Shown piece by piece: positions 41,408-48,897 of a stretch of 64,000 nucleotides of DNA. The notes under the pieces were generated by a model. The model was not told the DNA's origin and searched no databases. It saw only the letters and a list, made by a program, of their open reading frames with translations. Made by a program: the position numbers and the translations under genes. Position 1 is the stretch's first letter. The number at the start of each line of letters is the position of its first letter. The stretch is taken from the IMG/VR virus record IMGVR_UViG_3300020469_000014, positions 62,001 through 126,000 of that record, one strand, 5' to 3'. The stretch comes from a virus.

Positions 41408-41572
41408 TCAGTCGTCATTTGCGTCCCAGCACCCAGGCGTTGACTCTTGCATAACAAGAATCAGTTCCGCCTTCTCGTTCTCACTTAACGTGTTGTTCCT
41501 AAGTATTCGATCAGTAATGTCGAATGCTTGAGAACACTCAAGTGAAGTATAGAGTAACAAGAGAGGTATCAT
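41408..41572 (-). CDS. Small protein downstream of the glutamine riboswitch (54 aa)
   Basis: ATG at 41572, directly at the end of the riboswitch-like fold; MIPLLLLYTSLECSQAFDITDRILRNN... and ending ESTPGCWDANDD. Position and small size fit the downstream peptide of the cyanobacterial Downstream-peptide RNA family. In hosts such genes respond to glutamine, hence nitrogen status. Function is unknown. Confidence 0.7.
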   Translation of the reverse strand: MIPLLLLYTSLECSQAFDITDRILRNNTLSENEKAELILVMQESTPGCWDANDD

Positions 41573-41646
41573 GGGATGAACGATCCGTTCCGTGTCGGCT
41601 TACTTGCGTCCCCTCATTCTGCCAAAGGCAACTTGGGGGATGAACG
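41573..41646 (-). promoter_or_regulatory. Glutamine riboswitch (glnA / Downstream-peptide type)
   Basis: On the minus strand CGTTC-ATCCCC is followed by a hairpin arm closing with GGGG, then ACGCAAGTAAG (the conserved internal loop), a CCG-ACA-CGG hairpin and GAACG, which pairs with the first CGTTC. A second CGTTCATCCC follows immediately before the ATG and could compete for pairing. These are the landmarks of the glutamine-binding RNAs of cyanobacteria and cyanophages. Confidence 0.75.
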
Positions 41647-41655
41647 TGTGTGTTA

Positions 41656-41684
41656 ATTATAACACAATGCAATTATTTATGCAA
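41656..41684 (-). promoter_or_regulatory. Sigma70 promoter of the riboswitch transcript
   Basis: TTGCAT (41684-41679), 17-base spacer, TATAAT (41661-41656). The transcript would begin about 3-5 bases before the riboswitch fold. Confidence 0.75.
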
Positions 41685-41720
41685 GTTTTTTGCAGCAATA
41701 GCGTGTGTATTGTTACAATT

Positions 41721-43256
41721 TTATGAAGATTTAACATTGTCACCTAGTACTAGAGTGTCTAGACCAGTCTCATAAAATAGTTCCAAGGCATCCCCAAACC
41801 TTCCAGCTATGGGTTTACCACCATTATTTAGGGAAGTATTGAGCAAGACAGGTGATCCAGTCAACTTCTCAAACTCCTGTAGTAGACTGTAATAATCTTC
41901 TTGAGATTCATTTACTGTGTTGATTCTACATGTACCATCTACATGTGTGATTGTAGGATATCTGTCTGGTTCTAACACATCAGTCACATATAACATGTAT
42001 GGACTGGGACCATTCCAGTAGAAATTTTCACTTACCTTCTCTTCTAAAACAGAGGCACCGAATGGTCTGAATGGTTCTCTATGTTTAACCTTATTATTAA
42101 TAAAGTCTTTCCCATGAGGATCAAAAGGATTCATAAGTATACTTCTATTACCTAATGCTCTAGGACCTATCTCACCATGTCCTTGATACCAACCAACAAT
42201 CTCACCCTTGGCGAGTCTTTCTGCGGTCTCCTTGATAGTTTTGGTAGAAGGTCTATCAATAGGAGCCTGATCATCTTGCATAAAGGGGAATCCTTCTGTG
42301 GGGAGTGGCATCATATTGTGTTCCCTTCTTAGAAACTCTATTGCACCAAGACTCAATCCCTGATCGTATGCGTGTGGTGGTATAACAAGATTAGGTATGG
42401 CATCTTTCAATACCTTATTAATAATAGTATTCTGTGCCACACCACCAGAGTACCCAACAATATCATCTGGTTTAACAAACTCTAGAAAATGTTTTAGATA
42501 TATCTGTTCTGTATATTCATGTGCTGTATGAATATAATCCATGATGTATTGTTGATCGTGAAGATTATGATCTATTACATCAAAATTCCATAGTTTTTCT
42601 AGATCATCTATACCAATACCCTTAGCAGATATATCTGGATCATGTTTACCAAACGCTTTCAGAGCCATGATCTTCCCTGCCTGATCTAGGTAATGACCAC
42701 CCATCTGTAAGGCAGCACCCATCCTAGTCATAATGAATCCAAGACTAGGAGAACCCTGTTGACTTGGAAATATACCTACTGTCTTGCCATGATCTATAAG
42801 TTTATCATCTCTCCATACACTACGATACATCCAATCATCACCGAATCCATCAAAGACGAAGTGAAGATTGGGTTTGACCTTCATAGGCCAGAAACTTAAT
42901 GTATGTGCATAGTGATGATCTATCCTGTGAATAGGGCATCTAAATCCTAAGTCTTTGAAAAAAGGTATATCTACTACTTCTGATATCTCTTGGGAATTTA
43001 TAGAGAAGGATGTATGTACGACACCCATCCTTTCATATTCAGTTCCAGCACAGTCCATGATGATGCAGACACCATCAATAAACCAAGGTTGGATATTCCA
43101 ATCCTCAAGTATTCTTGTCCATTGATATACTCCGTTCTCAAAACCTACATGCTTACATTGATAGTCTCTTTCAAAAGATCTATATCTGACAGTCTCTCCG
43201 TCATAGTAAGTTACGTTTGCGTCATGAGAGTCTAGTCTTAGACCTAATAATTTCAT
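41721..43256 (-). CDS. Carbamoyltransferase (NodU/CmcH family)
   Basis: The ATG at 43256 gives 511 residues beginning MKLLGLRLDSHDANVTYYD. The N-terminal Kae1-like part has RIDHHYAHTLSFWP, FDGFGDDW and GYSGGVAQN. The C-terminal part has WYQGHGEIGPRALGNRSILMNPFDP, the family hallmark, and GSPVLLNTSLNNGGKPI. These enzymes add carbamoyl groups to sugars or antibiotics from carbamoyl phosphate and ATP. It may act on the sugars of the glycan island or on DNA-linked groups; the target is not evident. Confidence 0.88.
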   Translation of the reverse strand: MKLLGLRLDSHDANVTYYDGETVRYRSFERDYQCKHVGFENGVYQWTRILEDWNIQPWFIDGVCIIMDCAGTEYERMGVVHTSFSINSQEISEVVDIPFFKDLGFRCPIHRIDHHYAHTLSFWPMKVKPNLHFVFDGFGDDWMYRSVWRDDKLIDHGKTVGIFPSQQGSPSLGFIMTRMGAALQMGGHYLDQAGKIMALKAFGKHDPDISAKGIGIDDLEKLWNFDVIDHNLHDQQYIMDYIHTAHEYTEQIYLKHFLEFVKPDDIVGYSGGVAQNTIINKVLKDAIPNLVIPPHAYDQGLSLGAIEFLRREHNMMPLPTEGFPFMQDDQAPIDRPSTKTIKETAERLAKGEIVGWYQGHGEIGPRALGNRSILMNPFDPHGKDFINNKVKHREPFRPFGASVLEEKVSENFYWNGPSPYMLYVTDVLEPDRYPTITHVDGTCRINTVNESQEDYYSLLQEFEKLTGSPVLLNTSLNNGGKPIAGRFGDALELFYETGLDTLVLGDNVKSS

Positions 43257-43282
43257 GCTGACCCTACGGTTCAAATTTTTAT

Positions 43283-43325
43283 CCGAGTTTTTTTCCCAGC
43301 TTTTTGTGTTTTAAAAGCTGATTTT
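43283..43325. repeat. Diverged 43-base repeat, copy 2
   Basis: Non-coding copy of the 39911-39953 repeat (37 of 43 identical). It contains CAGCTTTT/AAAAGCTG and sits between the carbamoyltransferase and the Gly/Met-rich gene. On the minus strand it reads NQLLKHKKLGKKLG directly after the upstream stop codon. Confidence 0.6.
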
Positions 43326-43578
43326 ACATGCCAGGTGGCATCGAAGGATCATTCATAGGCATACCAGAACCAGGCATATTATATCCCTGACCCATTCCAC
43401 CCATGCCAGGAGGTCCTCCCTGTTGTCCTCCACCACCAAACTGACGGTTGACTCCGCCTGGTTGCATCTTCTCAAACCCATGTTCAACTCTATGAGATTC
43501 TACAGTTTGTTTAATTGTTTCCAATTCTTTCTGTAGATCCTTTAACTTATAGAGGATCAAATCAATCTTATCTTCCAT
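43324..43578 (-). CDS. Coiled-coil protein with Gly/Pro/Met-rich tail (84 aa)
   Basis: The first 35 residues form a coiled coil (MEDKIDLILYKLKDLQKELETIKQTVESH). The rest is low-complexity Gly, Pro, Met and Gln (GGGGQQGGPPGMGGMGQG). Family not recognised. It overlaps the upstream gene by 11 bases. Confidence 0.6.
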   Translation of the reverse strand: MEDKIDLILYKLKDLQKELETIKQTVESHRVEHGFEKMQPGGVNRQFGGGGQQGGPPGMGGMGQGYNMPGSGMPMNDPSMPPGM

Positions 43579-43777
43579 GTTGAGACCTATTTTTTATAAT
43601 GATACAGTTGTTTGCATAGTCAGGAGTAAACTCTAAGACATCATCAGATGGCCAATCCAACTCTTCATAGAGAGCATTGAGTCTGTCCATGTCTTCCCAA
43701 AGGTCATTAACATGTTCCGTGGGAGATCGTTTAAACCAATCGTCTCCACACTCCTCTGGTTCTAAGTTTCCGTGCAT
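43568..43777 (-). CDS. Small acidic hypothetical protein (69 aa)
   Basis: Begins MHGNLEPEECGDDWFKRSPTEHVNDLWEDMDRLNALYEELDW. Acidic and helical. Coupled to neighbours by short gaps or overlaps. Function is unknown. Confidence 0.6.
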   Translation of the reverse strand: MHGNLEPEECGDDWFKRSPTEHVNDLWEDMDRLNALYEELDWPSDDVLEFTPDYANNCIIIKNRSQHGR

Positions 43778-43779
43778 TG

Positions 43780-43995
43780 TTATCTTCCTAAGAAATAATG
43801 ATTGATTACTTCAATTTTCTCATGTGCTTGAGCAACAGCAGCAATCTCGCCATCTACTGCTGCCATGATATCAGAGTGTTCACCAATACCTACAGGTGAG
43901 TTGAGATAGACCTCAACATTCTGTCGATGTTTGGCGATTAATCCTTCATAATAACGGATTTGTGACTTTAAAATGTCATCACGCAAGTTAACCAT
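43780..43995 (-). CDS. Small helical hypothetical protein (71 aa)
   Basis: Begins MVNLRDDILKSQIRYYEGLIAKHRQNVEVYL; helical hairpin pattern. It lies 1 base after the glutaredoxin gene. Function is unknown. Confidence 0.6.
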   Translation of the reverse strand: MVNLRDDILKSQIRYYEGLIAKHRQNVEVYLNSPVGIGEHSDIMAAVDGEIAAVAQAHEKIEVINHYFLGR

Positions 43996-43996
43996 A

Positions 43997-44233
43997 TTAA
44001 ACTAGTTTGTATTCTTGTAGGTATTTAACAGTTTCTGCTGCGCCACCAATGGTGAGGTCATCAACTGATACTTGAGGGAATGTAGATCCCTCACCAAACT
44101 GGGAAATGAATTCATTCTTGTCGAAGTCTTCGTCAAGTTTATATTCTACGAAGTTTAGTTCAGCTAATTGTAACACAGAAATAACTTTTTTGCAATGACC
44201 ACATCCCAATTTTGAGTAAACGGTAAAATTCAT
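43997..44233 (-). CDS. Glutaredoxin
   Basis: The ATG at 44233 gives 78 residues with active site CGHC (SKLGCGHCKKV) and cis-Pro region FPQVSVDDLTIGG. The start is fixed by an ATGA overlap with the upstream gene. It is the second glutaredoxin of the window, with a different active-site dipeptide. Confidence 0.88.
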   Translation of the reverse strand: MNFTVYSKLGCGHCKKVISVLQLAELNFVEYKLDEDFDKNEFISQFGEGSTFPQVSVDDLTIGGAAETVKYLQEYKLV

Positions 44234-44454
44234 TTTGCCTCGTGTGTTTGAAACCACTCTTTGAGTGAAATTTGATAACCAGACTCTCGACTAGGAGGTT
44301 CTTTTATTCCTTTGATCTGCTTCCATTTATTGTGCAACGCACCCAGTTCCCATGCTTGAGACAAACTTCGAGGTCCGTTCTCTAGGAGTTCAAGATGACG
44401 TTTGTTATTACAATAGTTGTCAGCGTAATCCTTTCGCCAGGATGTATCGATCAA
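44230..44454 (-). CDS. Hypothetical protein with TTG start (74 aa)
   Basis: The start is TTG at 44454, overlapping the upstream TGA (TTGA) and preceded by GGAG 12 bases away. IDTSWRKDYADNYCNNKRHLELLENGPRSLSQAW... mostly helical. Function is unknown. Confidence 0.6.
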   Translation of the reverse strand: MIDTSWRKDYADNYCNNKRHLELLENGPRSLSQAWELGALHNKWKQIKGIKEPPSRESGYQISLKEWFQTHEAK

Positions 44455-44612
44455 AGAAGTATCGCTCCGATTACAAACCCCTTAGCGAAGGCAATACATG
44501 TGATTTGATAGTCTGTTAGATTAAATTTCTTTTGAAACTTCTTAATAAGTTTCTTATCCCATTCAACTACTTTATCGAAAGCTCCTTTTGCTTTATGTTT
44601 GAAACAACTCAT
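44451..44612 (-). CDS. Small basic protein with hydrophobic end (53 aa)
   Basis: ATG at 44612; MSCFKHKAKGAFDKVVEWDKKLIKKFQKKFNL then a hydrophobic C-terminus (ITCIAFAKGFVIGAILL), suggesting membrane association. A TCTAAATA late motif is 18 bases upstream. Confidence 0.6.
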   Translation of the reverse strand: MSCFKHKAKGAFDKVVEWDKKLIKKFQKKFNLTDYQITCIAFAKGFVIGAILL

Positions 44613-44630
44613 GCTGTATATTAAAAAAAC

Positions 44631-44638
44631 TATTTAGA
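44631..44638 (-). promoter_or_regulatory. Late-type promoter before the 53-residue gene
   Basis: TCTAAATA on the minus strand, 18 bases before the ATG at 44612. It also overlaps the end of the Mom-like gene region. Confidence 0.45.
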
Positions 44639-44643
44639 TTATA

Positions 44644-45267
44644 TCACTTCAAGTTGAAAGTGTAAATGTGTTTGCCTGGAGTGTTGACATAATGTGCATC
44701 TCCTGACTCCAATGCGTCTCGAAGTTTCTGTGCAAATGGTTTTAATTTATTCTTATACTTTGTTCTGATTGCCTTATCATGATAAGTTTTATCACCGTAC
44801 TGTATGAGTCTGCCTGGCGAAGTTAACCCCTCATGTTTGAAGTTAGTTGCCTTGTATATGACCCCTCTGTGACCGTGAAATGCGTCTGCATAGGACACGA
44901 TGATCTTGTGGTCGGTGTTCTTTTTCAACCACCTCTGAGTCTTTCCTATGAAGTAACTCTCAGTGCATTTGGGAGTGGCATCAATACAACATAGTCTCCT
45001 GAGTTCAATGACATCACTCTCACTCTCTCCATACTTCCTCCACGCATTTGCCATACCTAGAGGACCATATATCATTGCACCTATCAAGGTAGAGTCACAG
45101 TAAAGTCCAAACACATGAGATATTCTGAGTCCATTGACACTCTTAGAGTAGTGCCATGACTCTATAAAATCTCTCACACACTGTATGTTAGTTACCTTGA
45201 CATCAAAATCCTTTACCCTTTTACCCAAGGGCACTGAATAATCGTCGTAAAGAAGTGACTTCAACAT
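44644..45267 (-). CDS. Mom-like DNA-modification protein (GNAT fold)
   Basis: 207 residues. The pattern WHYSKSVNGLRISHVFGLYCDSTLIGAMIYGPLG, VIELRRLCCID, IIVSYADAFHGHRGVIYKATNFKHEGLTSPG matches the phage Mu Mom family. That family attaches a modified group to adenines so that phage DNA escapes restriction. A promoter ends 6 bases before the ATG. The gene borders a tRNA cluster, a common insertion site for accessory genes. Confidence 0.7.
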   Translation of the reverse strand: MLKSLLYDDYSVPLGKRVKDFDVKVTNIQCVRDFIESWHYSKSVNGLRISHVFGLYCDSTLIGAMIYGPLGMANAWRKYGESESDVIELRRLCCIDATPKCTESYFIGKTQRWLKKNTDHKIIVSYADAFHGHRGVIYKATNFKHEGLTSPGRLIQYGDKTYHDKAIRTKYKNKLKPFAQKLRDALESGDAHYVNTPGKHIYTFNLK

Positions 45268-45273
45268 ACAATA

Positions 45274-45302
45274 AGTATATCAATCAAATGATCTTTTGTC
45301 TA
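45274..45302 (-). promoter_or_regulatory. Sigma70 promoter directly before the Mom-like gene
   Basis: TAGACA (45302-45297), 17-base spacer, TATACT (45279-45274), then 6 bases to the ATG. The geometry is the same as at ho1. Confidence 0.6.
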
Positions 45303-45386
45303 TGGGAGAAGAGGGACTCGAACCCTCACGACATTTCTGCCAACAGATTTTAAGTCTGGTGTGTCTACCGATTCCACCACACTCCC
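45303..45386 (-). tRNA. trnL: tRNA-Leu (UAA)
   Basis: 84 bases, class II with a variable arm. Anticodon loop in CAGACTTAAAATCTG gives UAA. T arm GAGGGTTCGAGTCCCTC. Acceptor stem GGGAGTG pairs with the 3' strand before discriminator A. CCA is not encoded. Confidence 0.93.
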
Positions 45387-45389
45387 GAA

Positions 45390-45463
45390 CGACTCAAGTA
45401 GGACTCGAACCTACGACCGACTGCTTAGAAGGCAGTTGCTCTATCCATCTGAGCTATTGAGTC
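45390..45463 (-). tRNA. trnR: tRNA-Arg (UCU)
   Basis: 74 bases. Acceptor GACTCAA/TTGAGTC. Anticodon stem-loop CTGCCTTCTAAGCAG gives UCU. T loop GGTTCGAGTCC. Reads AGA/AGG codons. Confidence 0.93.
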
Positions 45464-45466
45464 TGG

Positions 45467-45540
45467 AGCCACTTGTCGGACTTGAACCGACGACCTACGC
45501 ATTACAAATGCGTTGCTCTATCCAGCTGAGCTAAAGTGGC
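45467..45540 (-). tRNA. trnT: tRNA-Thr (UGU)
   Basis: 74 bases. Acceptor GCCACTT/AAGTGGC. Anticodon stem-loop CGCATTTGTAATGCG gives UGU. T loop GGTTCAAGTCC. Confidence 0.93.
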
Positions 45541-45543
45541 GAA

Positions 45544-45615
45544 TAGGACTACCGAGAATTGAACTCGGTTCACACCGTTATAAGCAGTGGGCATTAACCA
45601 ATATGCGATAGTCCC
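45544..45615 (-). tRNA. trnI: tRNA-Ile (UAU)
   Basis: 72 bases. Acceptor GGGACTA/TAGTCCT with one G-U pair. Anticodon stem-loop CACTG-CTTATAA-CGGTG gives UAU, which would read AUA directly. Such tRNAs are rare in bacteria, which normally use modified CAU. Confidence 0.85.
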
Positions 45616-45630
45616 TTGCCTCACTCTGTT

Positions 45631-45639
45631 ATTATACCA
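45631..45639 (-). promoter_or_regulatory. Extended -10 promoter of the tRNA cluster
   Basis: TGG-TATAAT on the minus strand ends 15 bases before the first tRNA. The -35 region is weak and overlaps the psbD terminator. Confidence 0.55.
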
Positions 45640-45651
45640 CAGTTGACATAA

Positions 45652-45677
45652 AAAAAACCCCCTCAGAGAGAAGGTTT
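45652..45677 (-). terminator. Terminator after psbD
   Basis: On the minus strand AACCTTCTC-TCT-GAGGGGGTT followed by TTTTTT. The stem includes two G-U pairs. Confidence 0.8.
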
Positions 45678-45699
45678 TGAAAGATTTAAGATTTGAGAT

Positions 45700-46755
45700 T
45701 TACAACGCATTACCACGAGGTAATACTTCTTCTGGGAAGATGAAGTTTTCATGTGGTTGATCAGCAGGTGCCAACCAAGCACGGAGTCCTTCATTCAGAA
45801 GAATGTTCTTAGTGTAGAAGGTCTCAAATTCTGGATCCTCCGCTGCACGAATCTCCTGAGATACAAAGTCGTAAGCACGTAGATTAAGAGCGAGTCCAAC
45901 AATACCGATAGAAGCAGTCCAGAGACCCATGACGGGCACGAATAGCATAAAGAAATGCAACCAACGCTTGTTACTAAAAGCAACACCGAAGATCTGTGAC
46001 CAGAAACGGTTCGCAGTAACCATCGAGTAAGTCTCCTCCTCTTGCGTAGGTTCAAAAGCCTTGAAAGTATTTGATTGTTCTCCATCTTCAAACAGCGTGT
46101 TTTCTACAGTGGCACCATGAATGGCACAAAGCAATGCACCACCAAGGATACCTGCAACGCCCATCATGTGGAAGGGGTTCAGCGTCCAGTTGTGGAAACC
46201 CTGTAGGAAGAGTAGGAATCTAAATATCGCAGCAACACCAAACGACGGTGCAAAGAACCAACTGGACTGTCCGAGTGGATAGATGAGGAATACGCTGACA
46301 AAGACAGCGATAGGCCCAGAGAACGCAATAGCATTGTATGGTCTAATTCCTACGAGACGACTGATTTCAAACTGTCTAAGCATGAAACCAATGAGAGCGA
46401 AAGCACCGTGCAGTGCAACAAATGCCCAGAGACCACCGAGTTGACACCAGCGAATGAAATCACCCTGTGCTTCTGGTCCCCATAAAAGTAGAAGACTATG
46501 ACCCATAGCATCAGCAGGAGTAGAGACTGCTGCTGTTAAGAAATTTGCCCCTTCAAGATATGAAGATGCAAGACCGTGTGTATACCAACTGGTAACAAAT
46601 GTTGTTCCAGTCATCCATCCGCCAATTGCCAGATAAGCAGTGGGTAGAAGAAGAAGACCAGACCATCCGATGAATACAAACCGATCTCTTTTTAACCAGT
46701 CATCAAGGATATCAAACCATCCCCTCCGTTGTTGTTGTAATGTAGACGCAACCAT
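45700..46755 (-). CDS. psbD: Photosystem II D2 protein
   Basis: 351 residues, the host length. [24 protein letters not shown] at the start; the central [30 protein letters not shown] carries the conserved His ligands for pheophytin-region chlorophyll and the iron. It ends [11 protein letters not shown]. It maintains photosystem II during infection together with D1. It is separated from psbA by a terminator, so it probably has its own weak promoter in 46756-46800. Confidence 0.97.
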   Translation of the reverse strand: MVASTLQQQRRGWFDILDDWLKRDRFVFIGWSGLLLLPTAYLAIGGWMTGTTFVTSWYTHGLASSYLEGANFLTAAVSTPADAMGHSLLLLWGPEAQGDFIRWCQLGGLWAFVALHGAFALIGFMLRQFEISRLVGIRPYNAIAFSGPIAVFVSVFLIYPLGQSSWFFAPSFGVAAIFRFLLFLQGFHNWTLNPFHMMGVAGILGGALLCAIHGATVENTLFEDGEQSNTFKAFEPTQEEETYSMVTANRFWSQIFGVAFSNKRWLHFFMLFVPVMGLWTASIGIVGLALNLRAYDFVSQEIRAAEDPEFETFYTKNILLNEGLRAWLAPADQPHENFIFPEEVLPRGNAL

Positions 46756-46800
46756 TTAATTTTACCTTTAAAAACATCTAAATTATTTGTGTAAGCAAAA

Positions 46801-46832
46801 GAAAAGGGGTCGTGAAGACCCCTTTGTTTTTT
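46801..46832. terminator. Terminator between psbA and psbD
   Basis: AAAGGGGTC-GTGAA-GACCCCTTT hairpin with T run on the plus strand and CTTTT on the minus strand. Confidence 0.8.
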
Positions 46833-46850
46833 TGCGATGTGGTTAAGTTA

Positions 46851-47939
46851 TTAACCGATGGAAGGTGCAGTAAGAGCAACAGGAGTTGACTCAGCAGCAG
46901 CGAGATCCAAGGGGAAGTTGTGAGCGTTACGCTCGTGCATGACTTCCATACCCAGACCAGCGCGGTTAAGCACGTCTGCCCATGTTGGAATCACTTTACC
47001 ACTTGCGTCTACAACCGACTGGTTGAAGTTGAATCCGTTAAGGTTGAATGCCATAGTTGACACACCCATTGCAGTAAACCAGATGCAAACCACTGGGAAT
47101 GCTGCTAGGAAGAAGTGAAGTGAACGTGAGTTGTTGAAAGATGCGTATTGGAAGATCAAACGACCGAAGTAGCCATGAGCTGCAACGATGTTATATGTTT
47201 CTTCTTCTTGTCCGAACTTGTAACCATAGTTCTGAGACTCTTGCTCAGTTGTTTCTCTGATTAGAGAAGATGTTACGAGTGAACCGTGCATTGCACTGAA
47301 TAATGAACCACCGAAGACACCAGCCACTCCAAGCATATGGAAGGGGTGCATTAGGATATTGTGCTCTGCCTGGAACACGAACATGTAGTTAAAAGTACCT
47401 GAGATACCAAGTGGCATTGCATCAGAGAAAGAACCTTGACCGAAAGGATACACTAAGAATACAGCGAATGCTGCAGACACTGGTGCTGAATAAGCAACAC
47501 AGATCCAAGGACGCATACCTAAACGGTATGAAAGTTCCCACTGACGACCACAGTATGCTGTGATGCCGATTAGGAAATGGAAGACTACAAGTTGGAATGG
47601 ACCACCGTTATACAACCACTCATCGAGTGATGCTGCTTCCCAGATTGGGTAGAAGTGAAGTCCGATAGCATTTGAACTAGGAACAACTGCACCAGAGATG
47701 ATGTTGTTACCGTACATTAAAGAACCTGCTACTGGTTCTCTGATTCCGTCGATGTCTACTGGAGGTGCTGCGATGAAAGCAATGATGAAACATGTTGCTG
47801 CTGCCAACAAGCATGGGATCATCAGTACGCCGAACCAGCCGACATAGATGCGGTTGTCAACTGAGGTTACCCAGCTGCAGAATTCGTCCCATCCTGAGAG
47901 GAGACCACCGCGTTGTTTTGAACGTGAAAGAGTTGTCAT
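46851..47939 (-). CDS. psbA: Photosystem II D1 protein
   Basis: The ATG at 47939 gives 362 residues ([39 protein letters not shown]). [35 protein letters not shown] holds the quinone and iron ligands. The C-terminal [18 protein letters not shown] includes the processing site after LDLA. An earlier in-frame start lies in the leader and is rejected. Full length, no intron or homing endonuclease. Confidence 0.98.
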   Translation of the reverse strand: MTTLSRSKQRGGLLSGWDEFCSWVTSVDNRIYVGWFGVLMIPCLLAAATCFIIAFIAAPPVDIDGIREPVAGSLMYGNNIISGAVVPSSNAIGLHFYPIWEAASLDEWLYNGGPFQLVVFHFLIGITAYCGRQWELSYRLGMRPWICVAYSAPVSAAFAVFLVYPFGQGSFSDAMPLGISGTFNYMFVFQAEHNILMHPFHMLGVAGVFGGSLFSAMHGSLVTSSLIRETTEQESQNYGYKFGQEEETYNIVAAHGYFGRLIFQYASFNNSRSLHFFLAAFPVVCIWFTAMGVSTMAFNLNGFNFNQSVVDASGKVIPTWADVLNRAGLGMEVMHERNAHNFPLDLAAAESTPVALTAPSIG

Positions 47940-48091
47940 TTGAAAAAGGGTTAGGTAATAGTGCAGGGATACACCGATAAAATATTCCTTCGCCACCCTC
48001 AGGCGGAGGTATAAGAGACGTAATTTAATGACCCATAGGTCTCGGTTAGCGGGTCAGAAAGATGTTGGAATCAACACCCCTACATTTATAT
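47940..48091 (-). promoter_or_regulatory. Structured psbA leader
   Basis: About 150 bases between promoter and ATG without a supported gene. Contains GACCC/GGGTC (about 48030-48056) and a CCTCCGCC/GGTGGCG arm near 47985-48010. Likely to affect psbA mRNA stability or translation. Confidence 0.45.
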
Positions 48092-48120
48092 ATGTTAACA
48101 GAACTTTACACTTCTGTCAA
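48092..48120 (-). promoter_or_regulatory. psbA promoter, early type with overlapping late-like box
   Basis: TTGACA (48120-48115), 17-base spacer, TAACAT (48097-48092), immediately followed by TATAAATG resembling the late octamer at 48083-48090. The -35 overlaps the end of the 44-residue gene. Confidence 0.6.
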
Positions 48121-48251
48121 GTGTCTTCTTGGATTTCTTTCTTTTTTCTTAACCTTTCCAGAAACTCCTCGTCAGGCGTGAATACTATAGGTCCTTCGGA
48201 GATTCTTTCCTCCAACTCATCGAGCAGTGGATCCTTTTCATTCTGATTCAT
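48117..48251 (-). CDS. Small acidic protein (44 aa)
   Basis: ATG at 48251; MNQNEKDPLLDELEERISEGPIVFTPDEEFLERLRKKKE. It overlaps the upstream gene by 14 bases. Charged helices. Function is unknown. Confidence 0.6.
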   Translation of the reverse strand: MNQNEKDPLLDELEERISEGPIVFTPDEEFLERLRKKKEIQEDT

Positions 48252-48897
48252 GTCGTTCTTTGCTAGTTTTCCAAAAATAATTTTCTTCTGATCCCAGTCC
48301 ATCCCGATCATGACCGTTCTCTACTTGATAGTAGACAGTAGACACCTTGAAGTCGGGGTCTGTTGGTTTCTCAGGAGTCAGACTGTTATCATAAATTCTC
48401 ATCCTATTGTTAGGGTACAAAGCGAATTGTCCATTGTCAAGCTCTAAAAGATTAAAACTTTTATGTTCTGGTGGTTGTTCACTCGTAGAATAATCTATTG
48501 CGTCTATGTCCTGATGATAGTTGTCAAGAGTACAGATGTATGTTCCTGTTTGATTGCCGAAATCTCTAGTCATGATCTCGTAGTGCATTGATCCAATGAA
48601 CTGTTTCTGCACTGCTACTACACCATAGTCCATACAGTTCCAGAACTGTAAGTTGTGAAGTGTCAGGTCTGGTGTTGGTAACTCTGGTGATGCTACGAAA
48701 GCACTGATGGGTAACTTATCATACATCGCTGCATACTCTGGTAGGTATGTCTCAAAGTAAAAGGCACGGCCTGGGATAGACTTTGCAGACACCCAGTATC
48801 CCTCTACAAATTCTCCGTGGCCACTCTTATGATCTGTTAGGTATTCTTTTCGCACCCACACATGATAGGAGGGTAAATTACAAATTAGTGCTGGCAT
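48238..48897 (-). CDS. Conserved cyanophage hypothetical protein (219 aa)
   Basis: ATG at 48897 (MPALICNLPSYHVWVRKEYLTDHKSGHGEFVEGYWVSAKSIPGRAFYFETYL) overlaps the upstream gene by 20 bases; an ATG at 48930 is also possible. Mixed alpha/beta with many aromatics; LLELDNGQFALYPNNRMRIYD near residue 160 is compact. No catalytic motif. Position next to psbA is common for such genes in cyanophages. Function is unknown. Confidence 0.65.
   Translation of the reverse strand: MPALICNLPSYHVWVRKEYLTDHKSGHGEFVEGYWVSAKSIPGRAFYFETYLPEYAAMYDKLPISAFVASPELPTPDLTLHNLQFWNCMDYGVVAVQKQFIGSMHYEIMTRDFGNQTGTYICTLDNYHQDIDAIDYSTSEQPPEHKSFNLLELDNGQFALYPNNRMRIYDNSLTPEKPTDPDFKVSTVYYQVENGHDRDGLGSEENYFWKTSKERHESE

Noticed and set aside
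45795-46091. Minus-strand frame (98 aa) inside psbD
   Set aside because: It is an alternative phase of the highly conserved D2 gene with no independent start signals.
46851-47939. Self-splicing intron or homing endonuclease in psbA
   Set aside because: Some cyanophage psbA genes carry one, but the reading frame here is uninterrupted at the expected length.
47940-47996. N-terminal extension of psbA ([19 protein letters not shown])
   Set aside because: D1 proteins begin at MTTLSRSK; the extra codons lie in the structured leader and are not part of the family.
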